Shown piece by piece: positions 35,479 to 44,028 of a stretch of DNA of 64,000 bases (positions are counted from its first letter, which is position 1; the number at the start of each line of letters is the position of its first letter). The stretch lies in assembly GCF_019443325.1 (NCBI RefSeq), contig NZ_CP080383.1:2232001-2296000 (forward strand), given 5' to 3'. The translations under genes were made by a program, and so were the position numbers. The DNA is from Cryobacterium sp. PAMC25264 (GTDB lineage Bacteria; Actinomycetota; Actinomycetes; Actinomycetales; Microbacteriaceae). The notes beneath the pieces are model-generated. The model worked only from the letters and a program-made list of their open reading frames with translations, was not told where the DNA came from and did no database searches.

Positions 35479-35718
35479 GAGCGGCGCCGCTACGCGGGTG
35501 GCACGCCCCGGGCGAAGCGGCGCGTGACCCGCGCTCCTCGTCGGGACCGCGCTACGCCGGGAGCGGCGCCGCTACGCGGGAGCGGCGCCGCTACGCGGGT
35601 GGCACGCCCCGGGCGAAGCGGCGCGTGACCCGCGCTCCTCGTCGGGACCGCGCTACGCCGGGAGCGGCGCCGCTACGCGGGTGGCACGCCCCGGGCGAAG
35701 CGGCGCGTGACCCGCGCT
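35479..35718. repeat. GC-rich tandem repeat, ~82-bp unit, three copies
   Basis: A unit beginning GAGCGGCGCCGCTACGCGG starts at 35479, 35580 and 35662. The second and third are 82 bases apart; the first-to-second step is 101 because a 19-base partial copy (35561-35579) is inserted. Copies are nearly identical over their length. The unit resembles the dispersed palindromic elements at 35840, 36445, 50638 and 52369, so this is a local amplification of that family. No promoter or ORF seen inside. Confidence 0.85.
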
Positions 35719-36299
35719 CAACGGCGACGAGGGTGAGCGCGGGCACCGCGCCGCTGCGCGGGCGGGCCGCCACCCGCGCGGCAGTACCGCGAAGCGGCGC
35801 CCACCCCGCGCAACGCGTTACGCGGGATAGGCGCCGTTTCGCGGGTGGCGCGCCACCCGCGGACGGGCGCGTGACCCGCGCGCCGGCGGGATCGCGTTTC
35901 ACACCCTCGTCGAATCCGCCGGGACGATGCCCCTCGGCAACAGCACCCGCCCCGGCGTCCCAGCACGGTGCCGACGGGCCAGAGCGCGGCCTGCGCGATG
36001 AGGTTGTCGATCGCGGTGGTGTACGAGTGCTCATCGCAGCAGAACAGGTCGCGCCTGGCCCGGACGAAGCCCCGCATCGCACGTTCGAGATCCTCCCGAG
36101 TCAGGCCGGGAACTTCCGAGACGACCGCGGTGGATGTTTCCCGGAACGAGCTCAGACCCGAGAACATGCGGCCACACGTGCATCGACCGTCGGGATAACA
36201 CCAGCATGCCTGGCACGGTTCCAGCAACCACACCAGCTCACCGTCGATGCCGTTCATTCGATCGTGCACGTGGGCGCCCTGGGTCGCATCCGTAGCCAC
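35718..36299 (-). CDS. DUF7715-like protein, paralog 1, with damaged start and run-on C-terminus
   Basis: Homologous over ~110 residues to the protein at 40103-40507: VATDATQGAHVHDR, GELVWLLEPC, RCTCGRMFSGLSSFRETSTA, GLTREDLERAMRGF, and paired Cys (CTCG, FCCDE) that may bind metal. The family N-terminus ATG-x-GTATTCGTGGC is present at 36311, but codon 2 is TAG (ATG TAG GTA TTC GTG), so only the GTG at 36299 can start an open frame. Its C-terminus, past ~residue 115, runs into the GC-rich repeats as low-complexity Arg/Gly sequence, whereas the paralog ends soon after this point. A one-base change near 35945 would give a natural stop shortly after. Probably a partly degraded gene. Confidence 0.6.
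   Translation of the reverse strand: MATDATQGAHVHDRMNGIDGELVWLLEPCQACWCYPDGRCTCGRMFSGLSSFRETSTAVVSEVPGLTREDLERAMRGFVRARRDLFCCDEHSYTTAIDNLIAQAALWPVGTVLGRRGGCCCRGASSRRIRRGCETRSRRRAGHAPVRGWRATRETAPIPRNALRGVGAASRYCRAGGGPPAQRRGARAHPRRR
35840..35861. repeat. 22-bp perfect palindrome of the GC-rich dispersed family
   Basis: The half-site CGCGGGTGGCG is followed directly by its exact complement. The same 22 bases recur at 36445-36466, with near-copies at 50638 and 52369 and inside the 82-bp tandem. Flanks (GGCGCCG upstream, ACCCGCG downstream) are shared too, giving an element of ~57 bases. Confidence 0.8.
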
Positions 36300-36444
36300 G
36301 AATACCTACATGAGTAACTCCATCTCTCGGCACGAGGAGATTCCGCCACGGTAACTGCCACCCCCGACACCGCCCCGGGCGAGCGCATCCGCCGCGCGAC
36401 CAACCGGCACGGTGAGTGTGCGGAGCGCGGGGTGGGCGCCGCTG

Positions 36445-36466
36445 CGCGGGTGGCGCGCCACCCGCG
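36445..36466. repeat. 22-bp perfect palindrome, second identical copy
   Basis: Identical to the palindrome at 35840-35861 (half-site CGCGGGTGGCG), with a matching GGCGCCGCTG upstream flank. It lies in the 338-base space between the DUF7715-like gene and the HAD hydrolase gene, which otherwise holds only the 9-bp repeat below and no gene. Confidence 0.8.
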
Positions 36467-36558
36467 GTGCGGCGCGCTACCCGCCCATCCGAATTTCGGT
36501 GGCGCGTGGCACACGCTGCGGCGGTCGGGACCGCACACGCGGCCGGCCGGCCGCATAT

Positions 36559-36600
36559 GCGGCGGATGCGGCGGATGCGGCGGATGCGGCGGATGCGGCG
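36559..36600. repeat. 9-bp tandem repeat (GCGGCGGAT)
   Basis: Four exact units plus six bases of a fifth, 50 bases upstream of the HAD hydrolase start. A multiple of three in length, so read through it would encode a repeated tripeptide. It sits in the likely 5' leader of the hydrolase gene. Confidence 0.85.
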
Positions 36601-36649
36601 AGTCGGGTCGTTGCGGGCCGCAAGGTCCGGGTGCTGCCAAGCTGGGGAC

Positions 36650-37384
36650 ATGCGTCATCTGTTCCTCGACTTCTTCGGCACCCTCGTCAACTACGCGGAC
36701 TCCCGCGCCGGGCAGGGTTACGCCGACACGCACGCCAGCATGCAGGCCATGGGCGCGCGCGGCACCGAGCAGGAGACCGCCAGAGCCTGGCTGGATGCCT
36801 TCCATCGGCTGAACACGGAATCCGATGTGGACCACCGTGAGTTCACCATGGAGGAGTTGTCCCGGCGAGCGATCCTGGAGCTGCTCGGCCGCGAACCCGA
36901 TACCGCGGAGATCGCCCATGGCGCCGAGAGCAACATGGCGGACTGGGAGCGCGGCGTGGTGCTCATTCCCGGCATGGCTGAGACGCTGAAGGAACTGGGC
37001 CAGACGTTCACCCTCACGATCGTGTCCAACACGCACAGCGCATCCGTCGTGCCCCGGCAGCTCGCGGCCATGGGCGCCACCGACCACATCGCTCACATCG
37101 TGACGTCGCTCGAGGTGGGCTACCGCAAACCGCACACCGCGATCTACCAGGCGGCCCTCGACCGGGCGGAGGCCGACCCGGCCCGGGTGATTTTCGTCGG
37201 CGATACCTGGGATGCCGACTTCGACGGCCCCCGCGCACACGGCATGGAGGCCGTGCTGGTGGCCGCCGCGCCGCGGGACGGCGTGCCGGATACCCGCCGG
37301 GTCGCCTCCGTGCTCGACCTGCCCGACCTGCTCTCATTCCGCTACCCGAGCACCCGCCCCGTCAGCACCCGCGGCGTCGCATAA
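36650..37384 (+). CDS. HAD-superfamily hydrolase
   Basis: A 244-residue haloacid-dehalogenase-like phosphatase of subfamily IA: nucleophile motif FLDFFGTLVNY (Asp6) at the N-terminus, motif II in TIVSNTHSA (Ser), motif III Lys in VGYRKPHTAIY and motif IV VGDTWDADFDG with the metal-binding Asp pair. A helical cap domain lies between motifs I and II (GYADTHASMQAM ... ELLGREPDTAEI). ATG 36650 is chosen since motif I must be at the start; the open frame continues upstream through the repeats. Substrate unknown. Confidence 0.9.
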   Translation: MRHLFLDFFGTLVNYADSRAGQGYADTHASMQAMGARGTEQETARAWLDAFHRLNTESDVDHREFTMEELSRRAILELLGREPDTAEIAHGAESNMADWERGVVLIPGMAETLKELGQTFTLTIVSNTHSASVVPRQLAAMGATDHIAHIVTSLEVGYRKPHTAIYQAALDRAEADPARVIFVGDTWDADFDGPRAHGMEAVLVAAAPRDGVPDTRRVASVLDLPDLLSFRYPSTRPVSTRGVA

Positions 37385-37441
37385 CTCCTGCGCGGGCTCG
37401 TCCTACGGCCCCGGGGCGCGGGGAATCGGTAAGCTCGGCGA

Positions 37442-37951
37442 ATGGTTACAGAGGGGTACCGCATCCAGCGCACCGTGGCGAGCGATTGGCGCGAGGTGCG
37501 GACACTCCGCCTGGAGATGCTCGCCGACACCCCGATCGCGTTCGGTGAGACCCTGCAGAACGCCCTGAGCGACACCGAGAGCGAATGGCGGATGCGCGCC
37601 GCGCGCGGCACCGCCGAGCACGGAACGGTGCTGGTCGCGATCGACCCGGCCGGCACCTGGGTGGGCACCATGGGCGGCTACGTGCCGGATCCCACCTCAG
37701 GCGCCCTGCTCGTGGGCGTGTACGTGTCGCCGGGTCACCGCGGCCGCGACGCCGGCGTCTTCGACAGCCTGCTGGGCGCGATCGAGGAGTGGGCGCGCGG
37801 CGAGGGCGAGGTGCTGACCCTGCACGTGCACGAGGACAACGCCCGTGCCCGCGCCGCCTACCTGCGTCGCGGGTTCATCGAAACCGGGCACCGGGTGCAG
37901 TACGTGTTGGATGCCACCTCCGAGGAGATCGAGATGGTCAAGCGGCTCTAA
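37442..37951 (+). CDS. GNAT-family N-acetyltransferase
   Basis: A 169-residue GNAT: YRIQRTVASDWREVRTLRLEML at the N-terminus, GTWVGTMGGYV, LLVGVYVSPGHRGRDAGVFDSLL (motif A, acetyl-CoA loop HRGRDAG) and LTLHVHEDNARARAAYLRRGF (motif B). It follows the HAD gene by ~57 bases on the same strand. Its stop overlaps the 3' end of the convergent DUF2207 gene by four bases. Substrate cannot be told. Confidence 0.9.
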   Translation: MVTEGYRIQRTVASDWREVRTLRLEMLADTPIAFGETLQNALSDTESEWRMRAARGTAEHGTVLVAIDPAGTWVGTMGGYVPDPTSGALLVGVYVSPGHRGRDAGVFDSLLGAIEEWARGEGEVLTLHVHEDNARARAAYLRRGFIETGHRVQYVLDATSEEIEMVKRL

Positions 37952-40106
37952 CGGCCGCCTCCACCACCACCACCGCCACCACCGCCGGAGAAACCGCCGC
38001 CGAAGGAGCCGCCGGAGAAGCTTCCGCCGCCGCTGCCCGACCAGGAGGTCGGCGGGGGCGTGGGCGTTTCGGTGGTGTGCACCGAATTGACGATGCCGTT
38101 CAGCGCCGAAGCCAGGTAGATGCCGTTGAACGCGTTCTGCGACACGAACCAGCCCGGCGGGGTGGCGTCCTGCTCGTAGTAGACCGCCAGCTCGGCCGCC
38201 CACTCGCGTTCGACCCCCCAGAGCACCGCGTAGGGCAGCAGCTTCTCGTACAGCTTTACAAGCTCCACGGTGTCGACACCGTTGGCACTGCCCGCAGCCG
38301 CGGAGCCGTTCGAGGCATGAGCGGTTGAAGCGGGAACAGCACTGGGCACGGTGACCCGCAACGCGCCATCCGGGCTCTGCAACATGCGGAACCGGTCGGC
38401 CTCGGCCAGGTCGAGATAGACCTTCATGCCGGTGAGGTAGTCGCGCTGCTCCACCCCGGCGGTGCTCAGCTGCACGGGCCGCTGGGACGCGACGACAGCC
38501 ACGATCACGGCCGCCACGGCGAGAACGAGCACCGGAAACCACCATCCGGCCGGCGGTTGGAGGACCCCGAGAGCGCCCAGGCTGAGCAGCGCGAAGGCGC
38601 CGAGGCCGAGGATCAGGCGCTTGCGGGCGACAGACATGGTGGGCCGCGTGCGCCAGCCGCGGGCGATGTTGCGGCGATTCGCATCGGCGGTCGCGGCGGT
38701 CAGGGCTCGTGCCAGGGGGTCGTTGGTGACGCCGAGCGCGCACACAGCACCCGCGGTGAGCCCGGGGAAGAAGGTGGCCAGCAGCGTCAGTTCCTGGTCG
38801 TCGACACCGTCGGTGCGCAGCAGCTGTAGCGTGTAGTCGCCGCCCGAGGCGCTGACCGGGTAGTCCAGGATGCGCACCTTGCCGCGCACCGCCAGGCTCA
38901 CGATCTCCGCGGCGACGCCCGAGCGGGTGCGGCCGATGAGGTCGGCCGCCTCGAGCAGGTTGTAGCCGGCGGGCACGGTGTACTGGGCGATGATGGTGCC
39001 GCGTCCGCGGGGCTCCCGCGGGTAGGCGAAGACTCGGGCGAGCACGAAGACTCCGCCGAGCAGGGCCAGGCCGATCAGGCCGAACGGGATGCCGCCAGCG
39101 TCGATCGGGGCGCTGAACCCGGGCTGGTAACCGGATCCCGACTGGGACTCGGCGGGTACCTGCACGAAGGTACCCGCCGTGAAGCCGATGGCCACGGTGA
39201 GGTTCTCGCGCGGGCCCAGGTCGGTGGCCTCGGCGGTGAACATCTGGCCGGCCGGGAGAGCGCCGGATGGGTCGGTCGCGGCGGGCTCGGTCGCGGCGGG
39301 GTCGGTAGCGGCGGGGTCGGTCGCGGCCGAGTCTGTGGCCGCGGGATCGGCAGCGGACGGTTCAGCGGCGGCAGGGTCGCCGGCCGCGGTGGCCGGCGCA
39401 TCCGGATCGTCCTCCTGCAGGATGGTGCAGTCGCCGCTCTCGCCCTGCGCACCGGTGTAGCAGGCGTTGTTGCCCGTGAGGAACCCGGCGATCGCCGGGG
39501 CCACGTGCACCCGGGCGGCGACGGAGCCGAACGACTGGTCGAAGCCGGTGCCGTTCGTGTCCCAGTAGAGCTCGTCGTCGTTCGTGTCGGCGAACGCGCG
39601 CACGACGTTCTGCTGGGTGTAGCTGATGACATAGGTCTGGGTGCCGCGCACGAACTCGTCGGTGCCGAGGGCGAGCTCGGTGAATCCGCCGGTGTCCGTG
39701 GACTCGAAGGAGACCGGCGCTCCCCGGCGTCGGTGACGGACTCGACGGTGGTGTTCAGCGGCACACCGTCGTAGTCGTTGGGGATGGCCCGGATGATGCC
39801 CCTGTTCTGGTCGAAGTCGGGAAACTGGGCGACGAAGGTCTCGACGGTGCGCAGCGTGGAGTGACCGGTCGTATCCCGGTCGAGGTAGTACTCCCCCGCA
39901 TAGAGCGCGAAGCTGAAGTCCGACGTGTCCGCCGGCACGGCGGCACGCGCGCTCCCGGCCAGGCCGTACACCCCGCCTGGCACCGTCGAGGCCGACCGTC
40001 CGGCCTCCATGGGAGCCGGCGCGACGGCGTTCGCCGCCAGCGGCGCACCGAGCGTCAGCACGGCGGTCACGGCAAGGGAGGACAGGACCTTCAGAAGACG
40101 AGTCAC
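37948..40106 (-). pseudogene. DUF2207 membrane protein with Gly-rich tail, one frameshift
   Basis: A ~718-residue predicted membrane protein of the DUF2207 family. It has an N-terminal signal peptide (LLKVLSSLAVTAVLTLGAPLA, cleavage after AANA), a large extracytoplasmic beta-rich domain (FSFALYAGEYYLDRD, TYVISYTQQNVVRAF), a Pro/Ala/Thr spacer with repeated ATDPAATD, membrane helices (GLIGLALLGGVFVLARVFAY; ILGLGAFALLSLGALGVL; FPVLVLAVAAVIVAVVA), and a tail of Gly and Ser (GGSFGGGFSGGGGGGG). The frame breaks near 39715-39728: after TESVTDAGE the sequence continues PVSFESTDTGGF in another frame. One base added to the GG run repairs it. GTG 40106 overlaps the DUF7715 stop (GTGA). Confidence 0.82.
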
Positions 40107-40507
40107 GTCTCCGAGCCTAGCGACCCCCTCAGATTGAGCTCGTCGACCCGTCGTTCGACGACCGCCCCGGCTGAAAAGACCCCGGCCAGCGCCACGAGCT
40201 CGTCGATGACATCCGCGACCGGCCGGGCGGTGCAACACCGGCACCATTCCTGCAGGTCGAAACTCGCGACCAGGGCGGACTCGTATTCCGACCGGGTGAG
40301 TCCGGCGATATCCACCACACGAGCCGTCGTGGTGTTCCTATTCGAACTCATCCCGGCGAACGATCTCCCGCACGGGCAGGGACCGTCTGGACGGCGCCTG
40401 CTCGCCGGACACACATCCCGGAGCCAGACAAGCTCCCCTTCCACGCACGCGTTTGAATCGCTGGCCCGAACGCCCTGGCCGGCCGACGTCGCCACAAATA
40501 CCCTCAT
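40103..40507 (-). CDS. DUF7715-like protein, paralog 2
   Basis: A 134-residue protein, intact homolog of the damaged gene at 36299: MRVFVATSAGQGVRASD, CVEGELVWLRDVCP, GPCPCGRSFAGMSSNRNTTTARV, IAGLTRSEYESALVAS and EWCRCCTARPV. The Cys pairs (CPCG, CRCC) suggest metal binding. The leader CTCGTGCCGAGA ... GGAG before the ATG is nearly identical in the two genes, so the duplication includes the ribosome site. Its stop overlaps the DUF2207 start, implying coupled expression. Such genes are frequent in Microbacteriaceae; function unknown. Confidence 0.78.
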   Translation of the reverse strand: MRVFVATSAGQGVRASDSNACVEGELVWLRDVCPASRRRPDGPCPCGRSFAGMSSNRNTTTARVVDIAGLTRSEYESALVASFDLQEWCRCCTARPVADVIDELVALAGVFSAGAVVERRVDELNLRGSLGSET

Positions 40508-40605
40508 GATCTGCTCCGTTTTCTCGGCACGAGGGTGAGTGAGTAGGTGGCGCCAAGCTACGCGACACCACCGACATTCGGCGGGCCGCTCGCCCGAGTG
40601 GACGG

Positions 40606-41583
40606 CTAGAACCCCTCGGGGGCGTGCGGCCGGTACGGCGCGGCGAGCCGGGCCAGTTCCTCGTCGGTGAGGGTGAGGTCAACCGAGGCGACGGCATCCG
40701 TGAGGTGGTGAGCCTGGGTGGCGCCCACGATCGGCGAGGTCACTGCGGGCTGCTGCCGCACCCAGGCCAGGGCCACCTGCGCCCGCGGCACCCCACGCTC
40801 AGCCGCCACCTGGGCGACGACCGCGGCGATCTCCCGGTCGTCCGACTCCTGCTGCTTGTAGAGGGTCTGGCCGAAGGTGTCGGTTTCGGAGCGGTTGGTG
40901 GATGCATCCCACTCGCGGGTGAGCTTGCCGCGCGCCAACGGGCTCCAGGGCAGCACGCCCACGCCCTGGTCGAGGCAGAACGGGTGCATCTCCCGCTCTT
41001 CCTCCCGGTTGATCAGGTTGTACTGGTCCTGCATCGATACGAAGCGGGTGAACCCGCCCAGGTCGGCGGTGTACTGCGCCTGGGCGAACTGCCACGCGAA
41101 CATCGACGACGCTCCGATGTACCGGGCCTTCCCCGCCTTGACCACGTCGTGCAGGGCCTCCATGGTTTCCAGAATGGGCGTCAGCGGGTCCCAGCGGTGG
41201 ATCTGGTACAGGTCGACGTGGTCGGTGCCGAGCCGGGTGAGGCTGTGGTCGATCTCGGCCAGGATGGCGCGGCGCGAGAGCCCGGCACCGTTCGGGCCCG
41301 GCCGCATCCGCCCGTGCACCTTGGTGGCGAGCACGTAGTCATCGCGGCTGCTGAAGTCCCGCAGGGCCCGGCCGAGGATCTCCTCGCTGCTGCCGTCGGA
41401 GTACACATTGGCGGTGTCGAAAGTGGTGATGCCGGCTTCCAACGCCTGCCGGATCAGCGGGCGGCTCTGTTCCTCGGGCAGGGTCCAGGCGTGGTTGCCG
41501 CGCATCGGGTTGCCGAAGCTCATGCAGCCCAGCGTGATCGCCGACACGTCGAGACCGGTGGTGCCCAGGCGGGTGTACTTCAT
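40606..41583 (-). CDS. Aldo/keto reductase
   Basis: A 325-residue NADPH-dependent oxidoreductase of the aldo/keto reductase superfamily, (beta/alpha)8 barrel. The catalytic tetrad is visible as FDTANVYSDGSSEEILGRAL (Asp, Tyr), VLATKVHG (Lys) and LYQIHRWD (His). Also GCMSFGNPM at the start and the C-terminal ALAWVRQQPAVTSPIVGA cofactor segment. ATG 41583 has GAAAGGAA upstream. Related to YajO/Gfo-type reductases; substrate unknown. Confidence 0.92.
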   Translation of the reverse strand: MKYTRLGTTGLDVSAITLGCMSFGNPMRGNHAWTLPEEQSRPLIRQALEAGITTFDTANVYSDGSSEEILGRALRDFSSRDDYVLATKVHGRMRPGPNGAGLSRRAILAEIDHSLTRLGTDHVDLYQIHRWDPLTPILETMEALHDVVKAGKARYIGASSMFAWQFAQAQYTADLGGFTRFVSMQDQYNLINREEEREMHPFCLDQGVGVLPWSPLARGKLTREWDASTNRSETDTFGQTLYKQQESDDREIAAVVAQVAAERGVPRAQVALAWVRQQPAVTSPIVGATQAHHLTDAVASVDLTLTDEELARLAAPYRPHAPEGF

Positions 41584-41615
41584 GGGTTTCCTTTCGACGG
41601 CGGCGGCCGATCGGC

Positions 41616-41819
41616 CTAGAGGCCGGCGCCCCTGCCGGTGGTGCGGATCTTGGTGCCCTGGGCAGCTTCGAGTTGGGTGCGAGCGTCGCGTTCGGCCCGT
41701 TCCTGTTCGGTCAGCTGGGTCGACTGCGAGCGGCGTGATGTCACGTATAGGAACAGCGAAACGGCGATGGCTCCGAGCACAAGTACGGTACCGAGTACAA
41801 GCGTGAAGGTGTCGGACAT
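41616..41819 (-). CDS. Small single-pass membrane protein
   Basis: A 67-residue protein with one hydrophobic helix (TLVLGTVLVLGAIAVSLFLYV, residues 6-26), then a charged cytoplasmic helix (LTEQERAERDARTQLEAAQG). Strong GGAGG precedes ATG 41819. No family recognised. It lies 32 bases upstream of the aldo/keto reductase start on the same strand and may be co-transcribed with it. Confidence 0.75.
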   Translation of the reverse strand: MSDTFTLVLGTVLVLGAIAVSLFLYVTSRRSQSTQLTEQERAERDARTQLEAAQGTKIRTTGRGAGL

Positions 41820-42018
41820 GAGTCCTCCAAACGTTGCGAACCGGCCGACGGATGGGTCACACGGGGCGGCCGACCCTTCCCTCGTGTCTACCGCTGAGAG
41901 GCGGTGCAGTCAATCAGGCGACCTCGCTGACCCTCGCGGTACGCTCGGCCCATGGCTGATCGCTTCGGTTCGGTTCCGCAATTCCTCGCCGCCCGAAAAG
42001 AGGACTTCGGAAGCTTAT

Positions 42019-42045
42019 GAGGACGTTTTGGCGCAGGGCGTCCTC
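42019..42045. repeat. Hairpin GAGGACG/CGTCCTC, member of a two-copy family
   Basis: Seven-base perfect stem with a 13-base loop, preceded by TTATGAGGA. A similar hairpin with the same TTATGAGGA flank lies at 62539-62565. Both are near the 3' end of a minus-strand gene. It lacks a clear U-run, so a simple terminator is not certain. Confidence 0.5.
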
Positions 42046-42061
42046 CTAACCTCGCTAGTGC

Positions 42062-42841
42062 CTATCTATCTGCTGACACGGATGCGTCTGCGCCCAGCCG
42101 CCCGTCCGCCCGCACCCGCACGGTGCGCCAGGTGTCGAGGGCGATGATGCCGCCGAGGATCGCGAGCGCAAGGGCGATGGAGGCCAGCGCATCCGTTGGC
42201 CAGTGATAACCGAGGTAAACACGGCTGAGGGCGGCCAGGCCCACGGCAATCACGAGCAGCACTCCCACGACGATGACCGCTCGTCGGCTCGCGGCGCGCC
42301 GGGAGTAGATGAGGTACGTGAGCAGCAGCAGGAAATTTGTGGCACCCGACACATGCCCAGAGGGGAATGAGTAGGTGGTGTCGACGCCGAAGAGCATGAG
42401 TTCAACCGGCGGACGGTGCCGCTCGACAAGCCTGGTGATCACCTGCACCAGGACCAGGCCGGTGAGTGTGCCCAGGGCCAGCAACACCGGCCGCCACAGG
42501 TGCTTGGCGAGCACGCCCCACACCACGATCGTGCCGAAGATGATCACGGGCAACGCCACCGGTCCGAACCCGATGGCCAGGCCGATCATGATCGTGGTCA
42601 TGGCACCGGTGCGGGTCTGCATGAGCCAAGCGTTCATCGGGATATCGATGCCGGCCACGTCATCGCGCTGCACGATGTCGGCGAGGATGATCATGAACCC
42701 CGCCACCCCGATGACGATCAACGCCGCCGACAGCAGGTAGAGCCGGGTACGCTCGCCGGCCGTGCGCCACCGGTCCTCCACAATGAATTTGTCGTGCAAT
42801 GCCCGCAGGCGCTCCCGCGTGCCGAGCGATGATTGGCTCAC
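42062..42841 (-). CDS. PAP2-family membrane phosphatase
   Basis: A 259-residue membrane protein with about six helices and the PAP2 (phosphatidic acid phosphatase type 2) signature: RHRPPVELML, SFPSGHVSG with the catalytic His, and SRVYLGYHWPTD. It probably removes phosphate from lipid phosphates such as undecaprenyl diphosphate or phosphatidic acid at the outer face. Start GTG 42839-42841 has no strong ribosome site, so a slightly different start is possible. Confidence 0.9.
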   Translation of the reverse strand: MSQSSLGTRERLRALHDKFIVEDRWRTAGERTRLYLLSAALIVIGVAGFMIILADIVQRDDVAGIDIPMNAWLMQTRTGAMTTIMIGLAIGFGPVALPVIIFGTIVVWGVLAKHLWRPVLLALGTLTGLVLVQVITRLVERHRPPVELMLFGVDTTYSFPSGHVSGATNFLLLLTYLIYSRRAASRRAVIVVGVLLVIAVGLAALSRVYLGYHWPTDALASIALALAILGGIIALDTWRTVRVRADGRLGADASVSADR

Positions 42842-43016
42842 AGGGCTGAGCCGAACGAGATGCGGATGCGTCGGTGCATGTGGAGCCTTTCAGGTACGGG
42901 TGCCGGCCGCCGTTCGGTCGTGGTGCGGATCGTGGTTGGCCGGAGACCGACGTTACACAGCGGCAAAGATGAAATCCACTCGACTCGCCCAGGAGCGTCG
43001 GTGCCAAGATGAGGGC

Positions 43017-43559
43017 ATGACAACGGATCGATCCGATGCTCCTCACGTGCTGTCCCCCGGCCCGGCCCACCGCACCGGCATCGACTCTCGCTGCTCCATC
43101 GCTCGCACCATGCAGGTGCTCGGAGACAAGTGGACCGTTCTGATCGTGCGGGAAGCGTTTCGTGGCCACACCCGGTTCAGCGACTTCCGCCGCATCCTCG
43201 GCATCCCCACCGATATCCTCACCTCACGACTGTGCGGCCTCGTGGATGCGGGTGTGCTCGAGCGGCGCGGCTACCGGGAGCCCGGCGCCCGGGAACGCTT
43301 CGACTACCACCTCACCGCGGCCGGCGACGCGCTGCTGCCCGTGCTCGGTGCGCTCGCCCAGTGGGGCAATGTGTACCGGCCCTCGGGGCACGGCCCGAGC
43401 CGCCTGTACCAGTACGCCGACACCGGCGAGGCGGCCTCGATCGCCTTCGTCACCGCCGCGGGCAGTGTGATCGCGCCGGAGGACATCGCCATCGTGCCGG
43501 GCCCGGGCGAGAACGACCCGGAGATCTTCGCCATCCGCCCTGTCGGCGGGGTGCACTGA
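43017..43559 (+). CDS. HxlR-family transcriptional regulator
   Basis: A 180-residue winged-helix protein of the HxlR family: CSIARTMQVLGDKWTVLIVREAFRG (residues ~26-50), RFSDFRRILGIPTDILTSRL as recognition helix, LVDAGVLERRGY and RERFDYHLTAAGDALLPVL as the wing. A ~50-residue C-terminal extension (TGEAASIAFVTAAGSVIAPED) is longer than in minimal members. HxlR proteins often sense redox-active electrophiles through Cys26-type residues; Cys26 is present. ATG 43017 was chosen after GATGAGGG. Divergent from the PAP2 gene; target unknown. Confidence 0.9.
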   Translation: MTTDRSDAPHVLSPGPAHRTGIDSRCSIARTMQVLGDKWTVLIVREAFRGHTRFSDFRRILGIPTDILTSRLCGLVDAGVLERRGYREPGARERFDYHLTAAGDALLPVLGALAQWGNVYRPSGHGPSRLYQYADTGEAASIAFVTAAGSVIAPEDIAIVPGPGENDPEIFAIRPVGGVH

Positions 43560-43639
43560 CCTGGGCGGCTGCGCTGACCCACGCCGGTTACTGGCTTCGC
43601 CGTGGACCATCCGGGCACCCCGAGTAAGGTTGCGTCACC

Positions 43640-43836
43640 ATGAAACGATCTACTCCGCGGTTCCTTGTCTTCCTGGCCGTGCTCGTAATTGTGAGCTGCG
43701 CGCTGATCCTGATTCTTCCGTCCAGCCTCGGGCGGGCGCCTCGATTCGAGCGTGGATTCCGATCACACTGGGTGCGCTCGCGGGCGTGAGCGCCGTGCTG
43801 GCCTGGTTGGTTCGACCGAAATGGAACGCCGGTTGA
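43640..43836 (+). pseudogene. Small two-helix membrane protein, one frameshift
   Basis: Starting at ATG 43640 the frame gives MKRSTPRFLVFLAVLVIVSCALILILPSSLG, a clear membrane helix. After about 43735 the sensible continuation ASIRAWIPITLGALAGVSAVLAWLVR, with a second helix, is in the frame one base back. Adding one base near GCG-CC restores a ~66-residue protein ending at the TGA at 43834-43836. No family recognised. The two matching helices make a repaired reading more likely than chance. Confidence 0.55.
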
Positions 43837-44028
43837 TCACGGCTGTCCCGTCCCGATTCGGCTCAGTGGTGCCGGCGGTCACGGGCTGACCGGGCGGATT
43901 CCGACCCCAGCTACGAGTCTAGGTAGCCCGCCGCCACCTGATCTTGCTGGGGATCTCGGGTTTCGACGCGCTGATCGAATCGGCGAACTCGAATCTTGAT
44001 CCTGAGGTGCCCCGAAAGGTCTCGTCGG

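Noticed and set aside
35441..36640. CRISPR array at the repeated block
   Set aside because: Repeats are contiguous with no unique spacers and no cas genes are present.
41952..42020. 22-codon ORF MADRFGSVPQFLAARKEDFGSL ending in the hairpin region
   Set aside because: Reads like a protein start but has no ribosome site, no continuation in any frame that looks coding, and no recognised family.
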